Assembly: GCA_029247135.1 (NCBI GenBank)
Contig: JAQWLS010000072.1
Coordinates: 1-56,088, forward strand
Direction: 5' to 3'
Source: Dehalococcoidia bacterium
GTDB taxonomy: Bacteria > Chloroflexota > Dehalococcoidia > UBA2979
DNA: 56,088 bases
The stretch's first letter is position 1. Each line of letters begins with the position of its first letter. The notes beneath the pieces are model-generated. The model made no database searches. It saw only the letters and a program-made list of their open reading frames with translations, and was not told where the DNA came from. The position numbers and the translations under genes were made by a program. Of this stretch, positions 36,864 to 45,206 are shown piece after piece.

Positions 36864-37499
36864 ATGACTGATTCTGAGTCGTTAGCGGCAAATGACAATC
36901 CGTGGAGCGGTCAGGTTGCACAATATAAAGAGGATATTTTCTTTGACTCTACCTTCCATAATCAACAGGTTAGCTTTCGCACCACGTATGGACTGTTCTC
37001 ACCAAAAGCGATTGATGCCGGTACGGGACTACTTATTGAGGCCTTGGACGTTAACTCTGATTACGATTGTTTGGACTTAGGTTGTGGCTATGGGCCGATC
37101 GGGATCGCGCTCGCACGATTAGCGCCAGAGGGCAGAACTTTATTGATCGATAAAGACTATGTAGCTGTCGAATATTCACAACATAATCTTGAGCTGAACG
37201 GAATAGCTAATGCTGATGTGTTGTTATCAAATGGACTCAGTAAAGTATCCGACGACCGCTTATTTGATCTTATTGCGATGAATTTGCCAGCTAAAATTGG
37301 CAACGAGCTAACAACTGTGTTGTTCGCTGATTCTTTTCTTCATCTGAAACCCGGTGGTACCTTGTACGTTGTTAGTTTAGCCGGCATGCGAGGATTTATT
37401 AAGCGTTCGTTAGAGGGAATATTTGGCAACGTAAATAAATTAAAGCAGGGAAAACAACACGCGGTTCACGTCAGTTGTCGTGAAACTCAAACAAAATGA
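36864..37499 (+). CDS. RsmC/RlmG-like class I methyltransferase
   Basis: A 211-residue SAM-dependent methyltransferase of the RsmC-like 'small' type (COG2813). TYGLFSPKAIDAGTGLLIEAL matches the family N-terminal block, and DCLDLGCGYGPIGIALARLAP is the SAM-binding loop. The catalytic NPPxxxGK motif reads NLPAKIGN, so the second Pro is kept but the first Pro and the Lys are not. A base other than the usual guanine N2 target, or loss of activity, is possible. Its last bases are followed by the FabL-like gene. Confidence 0.85.
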   Translation: MTDSESLAANDNPWSGQVAQYKEDIFFDSTFHNQQVSFRTTYGLFSPKAIDAGTGLLIEALDVNSDYDCLDLGCGYGPIGIALARLAPEGRTLLIDKDYVAVEYSQHNLELNGIANADVLLSNGLSKVSDDRLFDLIAMNLPAKIGNELTTVLFADSFLHLKPGGTLYVVSLAGMRGFIKRSLEGIFGNVNKLKQGKQHAVHVSCRETQTK

Positions 37500-37515
37500 A
37501 ACTACACTTAACAGT

Positions 37516-38343
37516 ATGTCAGATATAAACAAGCAAGCACCGAGAGTGCCTGGCGTGGGACGCTATCACGAACTTCGCGAAAAGACTGCTCTAATTTTAG
37601 GAGGCTCACGGGGGATTGGACGGGCAATTTCTGAACGTCTGGCTCTCGAGGGTGTCAACTTAGTAATTAATTATTCGAGATCGGCTGAAGCGGCAGAGGA
37701 CTGTGCTCAAGCGTGCCGCTCTTTGGGAGTGGATGTCCAGCTTATTCAGGGTGATATAGGCGACGAAGAAAGCTTGATGAGAGTGATTAATTTTGCTGAG
37801 AGTCGGTCATCGATTGATATTCTTGTGAATAATGCAGCGCGCGGTCTTGAGAGACCTCGATCTACACTTACTCAAAAGAGCCAACATCTTCATAAAACGA
37901 TGGATGTAAATCTATTTGGACCATGGTTTGCTAGTCAAACTGTGGGAGCGACGATGGCAGAGAATGGGTCTGGAATAATCATCAACTTATTATCCCCGGG
38001 AGCATGGAAGTATATGCCGGGATATAGTGCCGTCGCTACCAGCAAGGCTGCACTTGAGTCACTGACTAAGTATCTCGGTGTTGAATTAGCATCATCGGGT
38101 GTCCGAGTATGTGGTGTCTCATCCGGCTGGGTTGAAGGATCTGATGGAGAGCATTCTTATCGTGATGAGGTAAGTGACCGCGTCAGACCTCATGTACCAT
38201 CGGGCAGAAATGTAGCCCCGGAAGATATAGCAGCCGTTGTTGCTTGGCTTTCGAGTGAGGAAGCTCCAATGTTTAGTGGCCAAGTTTTACATTTTGATGG
38301 CGGTTTTGATTTGGGTTCTTGGCGAAATATCCTCGAAACTTAG
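37516..38343 (+). CDS. FabL-like enoyl-ACP reductase (SDR)
   Basis: A 275-residue SDR with LGGSRGIGRAISERLAL at the N-terminus. The active site is Y-x6-K (Tyr170 and Lys177 in YSAVATSK), the arrangement of enoyl-ACP reductases FabI and FabL rather than the YxxxK of ordinary SDRs. The following KAALESLTKYLGVEL and GRNVAPEDIAAVVAWLSSEEAPMFSGQ match FabL (Bacillus enoyl-ACP reductase III). Role inferred: last step of fatty-acid elongation, or a related enoyl-CoA or enoyl-thioester reduction. I use ATG 37516; GTG 37480 lies inside the previous gene. Confidence 0.82.
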   Translation: MSDINKQAPRVPGVGRYHELREKTALILGGSRGIGRAISERLALEGVNLVINYSRSAEAAEDCAQACRSLGVDVQLIQGDIGDEESLMRVINFAESRSSIDILVNNAARGLERPRSTLTQKSQHLHKTMDVNLFGPWFASQTVGATMAENGSGIIINLLSPGAWKYMPGYSAVATSKAALESLTKYLGVELASSGVRVCGVSSGWVEGSDGEHSYRDEVSDRVRPHVPSGRNVAPEDIAAVVAWLSSEEAPMFSGQVLHFDGGFDLGSWRNILET

Positions 38344-38409
38344 TTGTGCAACGTCCAAGGGGCACTAAATATGTATTGTTATTTGGTGACATTAAATTAG
38401 GAGCGAGCG

Positions 38410-39171
38410 GTGACGTCGAACGATATTAGTGAGTGGTTTGTAATCGGAGTAGATGACACGTCTGATAATTCAGACGAAGTCGATGTAGATACAGCTGATT
38501 TTATGAGTCAACTTGCACTTGAACTAACTAATACTGGCTGGGGACTTGTTGAGGGAATCACTCGGCATCCATTATTTTCTTCACCTAAGATTTCTAACGA
38601 TGGTGCGAATATTTCGTATGCCATAAAGCTGCATACGTCACGTTCAATTTTGGACCTTGAAGATTTCTTGGTCGATATGATTCGTAAAAATTCATGCAAA
38701 GGGTCTGATCCGGGACTTGCAATTCTCTCTCGACATTCAGATATGCCACACGTCTTGGCATTCGGTCGGCGAACTCAGACTGAGATTATGCGACTTGATT
38801 GGGCTCAAACTTTTTCGACAGAATCTAATGTAACTTTGAGAGCTCTCGGAGCAAAACGCAATGGTTCAGTTGGATCTTTGGCTGCTGCAGGATTGCGAGC
38901 GGGAGGAGATGAGCAAGCACGATTTATTGAGATTCCTGGTCTGACTAAATTAAGTGGGAAAATATCGGCAGGTGAGATCAGAGAATTGAGTCAATTGCAG
39001 CAGTTACTTAATGCCGACGACGAGCAAATTGATCGTGACGATATTATTGATCTTGGGGAAGGGATGCCCGCTCTCAAGCCACATCTCGAGTCAGGAGAAC
39101 CACTTGTTCGCTTCCATCAGCATGATGATGATCGTCGACTCTGGCTTCCCGATTTAATCTTTCTTCGATAG
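38410..39171 (+). CDS. DDT-motif protein related to TiaS-type N-terminal domains
   Basis: A 253-residue protein of uncertain function. The N-terminal VIGVDDTSDNSDEVDVDT, VEGITRHPLF, GSDPGLAIL and GSVGSLAAAGLRAGG match a family with the DDTD motif, related to the N-terminal catalytic domain of TiaS (tRNA-Ile2 agmatinylcytidine synthetase). The motif is DDTS here. Archaeal TiaS has an OB-fold and zinc ribbon afterwards; those are absent. The GTG start has AGGAG six bases upstream. I cannot name a substrate; a nucleotide-dependent role is only suggested. Confidence 0.55.
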   Translation: MTSNDISEWFVIGVDDTSDNSDEVDVDTADFMSQLALELTNTGWGLVEGITRHPLFSSPKISNDGANISYAIKLHTSRSILDLEDFLVDMIRKNSCKGSDPGLAILSRHSDMPHVLAFGRRTQTEIMRLDWAQTFSTESNVTLRALGAKRNGSVGSLAAAGLRAGGDEQARFIEIPGLTKLSGKISAGEIRELSQLQQLLNADDEQIDRDDIIDLGEGMPALKPHLESGEPLVRFHQHDDDRRLWLPDLIFLR

Positions 39172-39203
39172 ATATTCGTACTAAGTTTGGCTACTACTAA
39201 AGT

Positions 39204-39968
39204 TTAGAAGCTTCCACCATTTACATATAGGCGTTGGCCCGTAACGTATGCCGCATCTTCTGAACAGAAAAACACGACAGCATCTGCAATATCTTCGGGT
39301 TGGCAGACCCGAGCAAAAGGCGACCCTTCGTCTAGCTCACGGATATTTTCTACGCCTCGTGTAGCTTTAACCAGCCGTTTACCCATGTCAGTTTCTACTA
39401 AACCAGGGCCTACTATATTCACTCGTATCCCATGCACTCTTTCTTCCTTAGCGAGAGTAAAAGCGATAGCCTCTTGTGCAGATTTGGCCATGTTGTAGGG
39501 AGCACCTCGCCCAGAAAGCGATTCAGTGGCAACTGATGAAATCATTATGACATCACCTCGTTCAGCCTCTCGCATCTGGGGCACTAATAAATGACACAGA
39601 TTATGGGTTCCAAATACATGTACTCCGACTACTTTGCGGATTTCTTCGGGGCTTGTGTCGGTGATGAGCGATCCTCTGCTTGCTACGCCCGCATTATTGA
39701 TAAGAATTGATATTTCACCGAGGTCATTAAGGGCTGAATTAACCATTCGTTGGCAATCCTCGAAATCGGCAACGTTACCCTGGTATGCTTTGCCAATTTT
39801 TCCAAGAGCTTGGATTTCTGCAATTGTTTCTTCTGCTGCTTCTTTATCTCGAGTGTAATTTATCGCAACATCTGACCCGGATTGTGCGAGTCCAAGGGCA
39901 ATTGCCTTGCCAATTCCACGGCTACCCCCAGAGACAAATGCAGTACGATTTTCGGTGTTATTTGTCAT
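39204..39968 (-). CDS. SDR family oxidoreductase, FabG-like (paralog 1)
   Basis: A 254-residue SDR with canonical features: VSGGSRGIGKAIALGL cofactor loop, NNAGVASRG, Ser in MISSVATES and YNMAKSAQEA (YxxxK). INYTRDKEA at the second strand suggests NADP. It is adjacent (11 bases) to a second SDR that is clearly a relative in size and pattern: both have VHVFGTHNLCHL/AHAFASHDLCRM and ETDM segments. Probable keto- or hydroxyacyl reductase or dehydrogenase of unknown substrate. Confidence 0.9.
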   Translation of the reverse strand: MTNNTENRTAFVSGGSRGIGKAIALGLAQSGSDVAINYTRDKEAAEETIAEIQALGKIGKAYQGNVADFEDCQRMVNSALNDLGEISILINNAGVASRGSLITDTSPEEIRKVVGVHVFGTHNLCHLLVPQMREAERGDVIMISSVATESLSGRGAPYNMAKSAQEAIAFTLAKEERVHGIRVNIVGPGLVETDMGKRLVKATRGVENIRELDEGSPFARVCQPEDIADAVVFFCSEDAAYVTGQRLYVNGGSF

Positions 39969-39979
39969 TCAAAATATCC

Positions 39980-40747
39980 TTAACTACCAGCTACAGTAAT
40001 TCGCTGGTTTGTAATGTATGAAGCTCTTTCAGAGCATAGAAAGGCGACTGATCCGGCAATATCTTCCGGATATCCAAGGCGGCCGAATGGCGATTCATTG
40101 GCAAGCTCGTTGATGCTGTCTTTAACACGGCCGAGAAACTTGACCATGTCCTCTGCCATATCAGTTTCAATTAGCCCTGGTGCGACGATATTGACATGAA
40201 TATTATTTGCACGTTCTTCTTTTGCCAGAGTATATGCCACTGCTTCCATCGCGGCTTTAGCTGCAGAATAGGTACCGCCAGTAGGTCCAAATGATTGTGC
40301 TGCGATCGATGAGATCATCACTACATCACCTCGAGTTGATTCGCGCATTTGTGGAACAATCATTCGACATAGGTCATGCGAAGCAAATGCGTGGGCAGCC
40401 ATTAGGCGGTAAAAATCATCTGGAGTCGCTGTTGCCACATTCGGTCGACCTACAGCTGTTGCTCCAATACCGGCATTGTTTACCAGAATATCAATATTGC
40501 CTAGCGCGGCTATTGACTCAGTCGCGAGTCTTTCAGCTTCGCTTTGATCGGATACGTCAGCCATAATGATTTCAGCTTTTCGCCCTAACTTAATCACCTC
40601 AGATGCTATCTCTTCGGCAGCCTTTTGATTGCTGTGATAGTTAATAACGACGTCAGCGCCCTCAGATGCCAATCGGTACACAATAGCCCGACCAATTCCC
40701 CGACTACCACCGGTCACTAAGGCTTTGCGCCCGTCTAATTCACCCAT
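39980..40747 (-). CDS. SDR family oxidoreductase, FabG-like (paralog 2)
   Basis: A 255-residue SDR with TGGSRGIGRAIVYRL, NNAGIGATAV, MISSIAAQS and the catalytic YSAAKAAMEA. It is upstream of paralog 1 on the same strand, and the two form a tandem pair, likely from duplication followed by divergence. INYHSNQKA after the second strand fits NADP. The C-terminus is normal (RITVAGS). It is divergent from the small membrane gene at 40831. Confidence 0.9.
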   Translation of the reverse strand: MGELDGRKALVTGGSRGIGRAIVYRLASEGADVVINYHSNQKAAEEIASEVIKLGRKAEIIMADVSDQSEAERLATESIAALGNIDILVNNAGIGATAVGRPNVATATPDDFYRLMAAHAFASHDLCRMIVPQMRESTRGDVVMISSIAAQSFGPTGGTYSAAKAAMEAVAYTLAKEERANNIHVNIVAPGLIETDMAEDMVKFLGRVKDSINELANESPFGRLGYPEDIAGSVAFLCSERASYITNQRITVAGS

Positions 40748-40830
40748 ATTCCACCTCTAGTTCTACACTTGTTCGTAGAGATTTAGTGTAGAGCCAACGT
40801 TAGCGTCGCGGTATACGTGAGGAATTTGAC

Positions 40831-41022
40831 ATGCGCCTGCTGTTTATATTGACTGGAATCCTAGGGCTTTTTTTGCTTTATCTTATGTTTTTTCACCCGA
40901 GCAGGCTAAAAGGCATTCTTCGCTATGTCCGAATTGTTGGTTTTGCCTGGGTCGCAGCAATAATCATCGGGTCCATCATTAGGCTAGTTTGGCCTGAATT
41001 ATATTTAGGACCTCCAGCATAA
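40831..41022 (+). CDS. Small two-helix membrane protein
   Basis: A 63-residue hydrophobic protein with two predicted membrane helices (about 3-21 and 36-52) joined by a basic loop (HPSRLKGILRYVR). I recognise no family. It is followed, in a one-base stop/start overlap (TAATG), by glycerate kinase, which suggests translational coupling. It may be a real small protein because the overlap is tight, but no function can be read. Confidence 0.6.
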   Translation: MRLLFILTGILGLFLLYLMFFHPSRLKGILRYVRIVGFAWVAAIIIGSIIRLVWPELYLGPPA

Positions 41023-42164
41023 TGATGATTCCGAAACGTATTCTTATATGCCCACAAGAATTTAAAGGCTCTTTAACGGCGCGCGAAGTATCAGATGCTA
41101 TTGCTGAGGGTGTAAATTCAGTCATTCCAACAGCTGATTTAATTATTCAACCTCTTGCTGATGGTGGTCCAGGGACAGTGGATATAGTTGGAGAATCTGC
41201 TGCTGGTCGATTTATAACTCGAACAGTTATGGGGCCCTTTGGCGAGTCTGTGGAGGCGAGATACGCAATCATTAAGAACAATACAGGTAGTTCTGCCGTC
41301 ATTGAGCAGGCCTCCGTTACTGCTCTTGCTGGTGTTCCGTCCGAAGAACTCAATCCGACGAAAGCTACGTCTTACGGAGTTGGGCAGATTATTTTAGACG
41401 CAGTTGAACAAGGCGTTGATGAAATAATTTTAGGTGTAGGGGGGACATGCACAAATGATGGTGGTGCCGGCGCAGCTCAGGCATTAGGTCTGGGGCTTCT
41501 GGATCCAGCTGGAGTTGAATTACCTAACCATCCACTACATTTGGTCCGTTTGGAGAAGATCATTCCTTCACCAAATAAAAAATTAAATCAAATTCAGCTT
41601 CGAATAGCAGTTGATGTACTAAATCTGTTGCTGGGACCAACTGGTGCAACTTCTATATTTGGGCCACAGAAAGGCATGCGGGATTGGCAAGCCCCAGCTC
41701 TTGAAGAGGCGTTAGCGATCTTTGCAAACCAAATTAATATTGACTTGAATATCGATATCGCTGAGAGAGATGGAACTGGTGCTGGTGGTGGCCTCCCATG
41801 TGGTCTTATTGCCGCTATCCCAGAAACGACGATCGAGTCAGGGGCATCACTCGTGAGTGATGCGGTCCAACTCGAGGCACAGATGCTAGGGGTAGATTTA
41901 GTTATTACCGGTGAAGGATCTTTAGATTCACAGACAAGTTACGGGAAAGCCGTGTCACATGTGCTGACTCTGGCAAAAGAAGCCAAAATCCCTTGTGTAG
42001 CTATCGCCGGACAAGTTAATGAAATACCGGCGTTTTTGCAAGATGCTCAGGCATTAGTATCACGAACCGCCTCCGACGCGGAGATAGCGGACGCCATGAT
42101 GCATGCAAGCGATCGAGTCGCGATCGCGGCCAAAACTCTTATTAAAAGATATTGTGAACTATAG
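41022..42164 (+). CDS. Glycerate kinase
   Basis: A 380-residue type I glycerate kinase (GarK/GlxK family). N-terminal ILICPQEFKGSLTAREVSDAIAEG and LADGGPGTVDIV, then GVGGTCTNDGGAGAAQALG and, near the C-terminus, VDLVITGEGSLDSQTSYGKAVSHV, are the family blocks. It phosphorylates glycerate to feed glyoxylate or photorespiratory-type carbon into glycolysis; whether 2- or 3-phosphoglycerate is made cannot be told. It overlaps the preceding small gene by one base; a second ATG at 41025 is possible. Confidence 0.93.
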   Translation: MMIPKRILICPQEFKGSLTAREVSDAIAEGVNSVIPTADLIIQPLADGGPGTVDIVGESAAGRFITRTVMGPFGESVEARYAIIKNNTGSSAVIEQASVTALAGVPSEELNPTKATSYGVGQIILDAVEQGVDEIILGVGGTCTNDGGAGAAQALGLGLLDPAGVELPNHPLHLVRLEKIIPSPNKKLNQIQLRIAVDVLNLLLGPTGATSIFGPQKGMRDWQAPALEEALAIFANQINIDLNIDIAERDGTGAGGGLPCGLIAAIPETTIESGASLVSDAVQLEAQMLGVDLVITGEGSLDSQTSYGKAVSHVLTLAKEAKIPCVAIAGQVNEIPAFLQDAQALVSRTASDAEIADAMMHASDRVAIAAKTLIKRYCEL

Positions 42165-42176
42165 ATAATAATTGTG

Positions 42177-43340
42177 TTAGTTGTAGTTCAGATTGCCATC
42201 AATCAATGCTTTTGCAATCACAACGCGCTGAATCTCACTGGTTCCTTCTACAATCATTAGTTGTCTAGCGTCCCGGTAGTGTCGTTCTAATGGATGATCT
42301 TCCATGTAGCCCTGTCCGCCAAGTATTTGAATTGCCTCACTGGCGACTCGATTAGCCATTTCTGTAGCATATGCTTTTGCAATGCTGAGCATGTGCCCAT
42401 CTGCCGGACCAAACTTACCGTCATCCACAAGCTCACAACCTTGGTATACCAATAATCGCGCAGCCTCGATATCGATAGCCATTTCCGCTAGTTTCATTTG
42501 AATTGCTTGAATGTCAGTCAATGCATTGCCAAATGCCCGCCTTTGTCGTGCGTAATCGAGGGCGTACATAAGGGCACCTTCACCCAGCCCAACTCCCCGA
42601 GCCCCAACAACTGGTCTAAGAGAATTCAATGTGGCAAGCGGACCCTTCATGCCCATACCCTCTGTTTCTCCCACCAATCGCTCTCTCGGCACTCGAACAT
42701 TGTCAAAAGTCAGTACGCCGGTGGGTAGACCACGGACACCCATTTTTCTGTCAATCGAGGTAACTTCAAAGCCAGGCATGGTTGTATCAACAACAAATGC
42801 ATTGAGAGATTTGGGATCTGGATAGTCAGTCTTAGCGAAGACGACAACTTGATCGGCCACCGGGCCACCAGATATATATATTTTTTGTCCGTTGATAATA
42901 TAGTCGTCACCGTCACGAACTGCTCTTGCTTGAAGGTTTGCAACATCTGAGCCCGCATCAGGTTCTGTTAGACAGAATGCACCTTTTTTCTGTCCCGTAG
43001 CTACCGGCCCAATATATTCCTTTTGCTGTCTCTCAGTACCAAAAAACTTAATTGTGTGCGTGGATAAGGAGGAGAGCAATAACATAAGACCTGCACTGCA
43101 ATCGTATTTTGCAACTTCTTCAACTGCAATTGCGAGTGCGAGAGTCCCTGCATCAGCCCCACCCGCACTCTCCGGTAATGTGATGCCGAGTAAATCAGCA
43201 TCTCTAAAAGCCTGAAAATAATCCTCAGGATATTCCGCATTTCTATCAACCTCGGCTGCTCTGGGGGCGATGACATCTTTTGCAATGCGTGCCGCATTAT
43301 TTTTTATAAGGGTGTGCGCTTCACTAAGTTGAAAATTCAT
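42177..43340 (-). CDS. Acyl-CoA dehydrogenase
   Basis: A 387-residue FAD enzyme with canonical features: FCLTEPDAGSDVANLQARA, GQKIYISGG, LERHYRDARQLMIVEGTSEIQRVVIAKAL, including the catalytic Glu before GTSE, and the QILGGQGYMEDHP segment. It should perform alpha,beta-desaturation of an acyl-CoA, passing electrons to ETF. RBS is AAGGAA. This is the most typical of the three dehydrogenase-like genes in the window. Confidence 0.95.
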   Translation of the reverse strand: MNFQLSEAHTLIKNNAARIAKDVIAPRAAEVDRNAEYPEDYFQAFRDADLLGITLPESAGGADAGTLALAIAVEEVAKYDCSAGLMLLLSSLSTHTIKFFGTERQQKEYIGPVATGQKKGAFCLTEPDAGSDVANLQARAVRDGDDYIINGQKIYISGGPVADQVVVFAKTDYPDPKSLNAFVVDTTMPGFEVTSIDRKMGVRGLPTGVLTFDNVRVPRERLVGETEGMGMKGPLATLNSLRPVVGARGVGLGEGALMYALDYARQRRAFGNALTDIQAIQMKLAEMAIDIEAARLLVYQGCELVDDGKFGPADGHMLSIAKAYATEMANRVASEAIQILGGQGYMEDHPLERHYRDARQLMIVEGTSEIQRVVIAKALIDGNLNYN

Positions 43341-43373
43341 TTGTTGTTCCTTTTTTGTACATGCGTTTTGGGG

Positions 43374-43383
43374 GACTGCAGTC
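43374..43383 (-). promoter_or_regulatory. 10-bp palindrome upstream of the acyl-CoA dehydrogenase
   Basis: GACTGCAGTC is a perfect palindrome 34 bases before the minus-strand start at 43340, in the gap to nhaA. It could be a regulator site, but a ten-base palindrome can occur by chance. Confidence 0.2.
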
Positions 43384-43411
43384 GATTATTTAAAGTGTTG
43401 AATGTATTGTA

Positions 43412-44842
43412 TTATCTGGATTCTTGAATTTTATCTCCACGGTAGGCAATCTTCAGTATTATGAATCCCAACAATCCAGCGAGTAGCGAGGCTACTATAA
43501 TGCCTATTTTTGCCTGATCTAGCATTTGAGCTGAGTCAGGGAACGATAAATCCGCGATTAGCAAAGATACGGTGAACCCGATACCGCCGAGCAATCCTAC
43601 ACCTATGACAGCTAGGTAATTCATTCCTGTTGGAAGGGTGGCGCCCAAGCGAACCGCCAGCCAGGTGAAGGCCAATATTCCAATTGGTTTGCCAAGTACA
43701 AGGCCAATCCCAACGCCGAGTGTTATTGGAGACACAATTGCATCATTTATGACGTCACTACTAAGCATTACACCGGAGTTGATAAATGCAAATATTGGCA
43801 CGATTCCAAACGCCACGATAGGTTGTAGTGCGTGTTCGAGTCGATCAAGCGGTGAAAGTGCCCGACTAGCTTCCTCATGGAGCTGAATGAGCGCACCGAC
43901 CTCTCCGCTGTGTTCGCTATCCTCTTGCTCTGCAGTTGTTACAGAACCGGCAGACTCTTTATATTTTCCTAGGGCTTGCTCTGCGCCTTCTACAAATCCT
44001 TCTCTCGAGTACCAAGACTGCCAAGGGGTAAGGAGAGCGAATGCAACACCTATTACCGTTGGATGGATACCTGCATCGTGCATTGCGACCCAGCCGAGAA
44101 TGCCCAGAGCAATATAAATGGGCGTATACCAGAGTCCATTTCTTTGAGCTACATAGGCCACTAGTAAAGTGCCTCCAGCCATAACTAGTGGGATGAGATT
44201 CAGTTCTTCGGTATAGAAGATGGCGATTATGAGAATGCCTCCGATGTCATCAACTACTGCCAATGCCAGGAGCATGATCCGCAGTGAGAAAGGGATGCGA
44301 GAACCGGCAAGAGTTAAGACTCCGATCGCGAATGCTATATCTGTGGCAACCGGTATACCCCAGCCATCGAGACCATCACCTCCGGTATTTAACCAGAAGT
44401 ACAGCAGAGCTGGCACCACCATTCCACCTACCGCTGCCACTATTGGGACCATAACGGACTTTGGGTTAGCAAGTTCGCCCGCGACTATTTCGCGCTTTAT
44501 CTCGAGTCCAACTAAAAAGAAAAAGATCACCATTAAAATATCATTCACCCAAAAATGAACCGATTCATTGAGTTCCCAAAATCCAACATCCACATGTATA
44601 TGAGCGTGTAGAAGGTCAAAGTACTGATCGGACCAAGACGAGTTTGCCCACAGCAATGCGAAAACTGCAGCTAGAAAGAGAACGATTGCGCTTGAAGTCT
44701 CGGTTTGTATGAATCGGGTAAGAGGACTGGCAAACTTTTTTAAATTTTCCTGTCGCTGAGCGAGCTCTGGATACCGAGCATGGTGCCAGCTAAGCACATC
44801 GAGTGCTACATCCTGATCCTGTGCTTCTTTCTTTTCACTCAT
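43412..44842 (-). CDS. nhaA: Na+/H+ antiporter NhaA
   Basis: A 476-residue NhaA antiporter. The double-Asp transport site is in LALAVVDDIGGILIIAIFY, and FFFLVGLEIKREIVAGEL and DIAFAIGVLTLAGSR are family hallmarks. About 85 residues longer than E. coli NhaA (388): there is a hydrophilic N-terminal extension of about 45 residues and a charged insert near the middle (about residues 270-320, EQEDSEHSGEVGAL). These may be cytoplasmic regulatory loops. It exports Na+ for protons, which suits a marine organism. Confidence 0.94.
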   Translation of the reverse strand: MSEKKEAQDQDVALDVLSWHHARYPELAQRQENLKKFASPLTRFIQTETSSAIVLFLAAVFALLWANSSWSDQYFDLLHAHIHVDVGFWELNESVHFWVNDILMVIFFFLVGLEIKREIVAGELANPKSVMVPIVAAVGGMVVPALLYFWLNTGGDGLDGWGIPVATDIAFAIGVLTLAGSRIPFSLRIMLLALAVVDDIGGILIIAIFYTEELNLIPLVMAGGTLLVAYVAQRNGLWYTPIYIALGILGWVAMHDAGIHPTVIGVAFALLTPWQSWYSREGFVEGAEQALGKYKESAGSVTTAEQEDSEHSGEVGALIQLHEEASRALSPLDRLEHALQPIVAFGIVPIFAFINSGVMLSSDVINDAIVSPITLGVGIGLVLGKPIGILAFTWLAVRLGATLPTGMNYLAVIGVGLLGGIGFTVSLLIADLSFPDSAQMLDQAKIGIIVASLLAGLLGFIILKIAYRGDKIQESR

Positions 44843-44952
44843 GTACCTATCCCTGCTGTTTTATTATGTAATAGATAGGTTAGTCTCTTACTTCCGAGTG
44901 TTCTATCGATTGAACAGTTTGTTGCTAGTGAGAAACTTACTGCATTCGAGGC

Positions 44953-44958
44953 TAGAAT
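44953..44958 (+). promoter_or_regulatory. Possible -10 element of the tRNA-Arg gene
   Basis: TAGAAT ends 14 bases before the tRNA. No good -35 at 17 bases is visible, so this is only a fair match to a sigma-70 -10 box. Confidence 0.25.
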
Positions 44959-44972
44959 AAATTGGCAGATAT

Positions 44973-45048
44973 GCCCTCGTAGCTCAGGGGACAGAGCAGC
45001 GGACTTCTAATCCGCGGGTCGGGAGTTCGAATCTCTCCGAGGGTACCA
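44973..45048 (+). tRNA. tRNA-Arg (anticodon TCT)
   Basis: A full cloverleaf of 76 bases. Acceptor arms are 44973-44979 and 45038-45044, the D arm GCTC/GAGC, an anticodon stem GCGGA/TCCGC with loop CTTCTAA (anticodon TCT, 45006-45008), and a T arm GGGAG/CTCTC with loop TTCGAAT. The discriminator is A and CCA is encoded. It reads AGA codons. The first acceptor pair is G1-T72, a wobble pair, instead of the usual G-C. Confidence 0.95.
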
Positions 45049-45206
45049 TCTTCCTGTTTCACCCAGATATACCCATAAGGTTCCAATTCGCCCGTGACCT
45101 AATATCTAGCGACCGGAGATTTACGGTTAATTGGAGTCGTATTTGTATATGATTTCAGCTCATCTAATCCAGTATTTGGGCAGGTTAGCTATGCAGTTCA
45201 CGTAAG

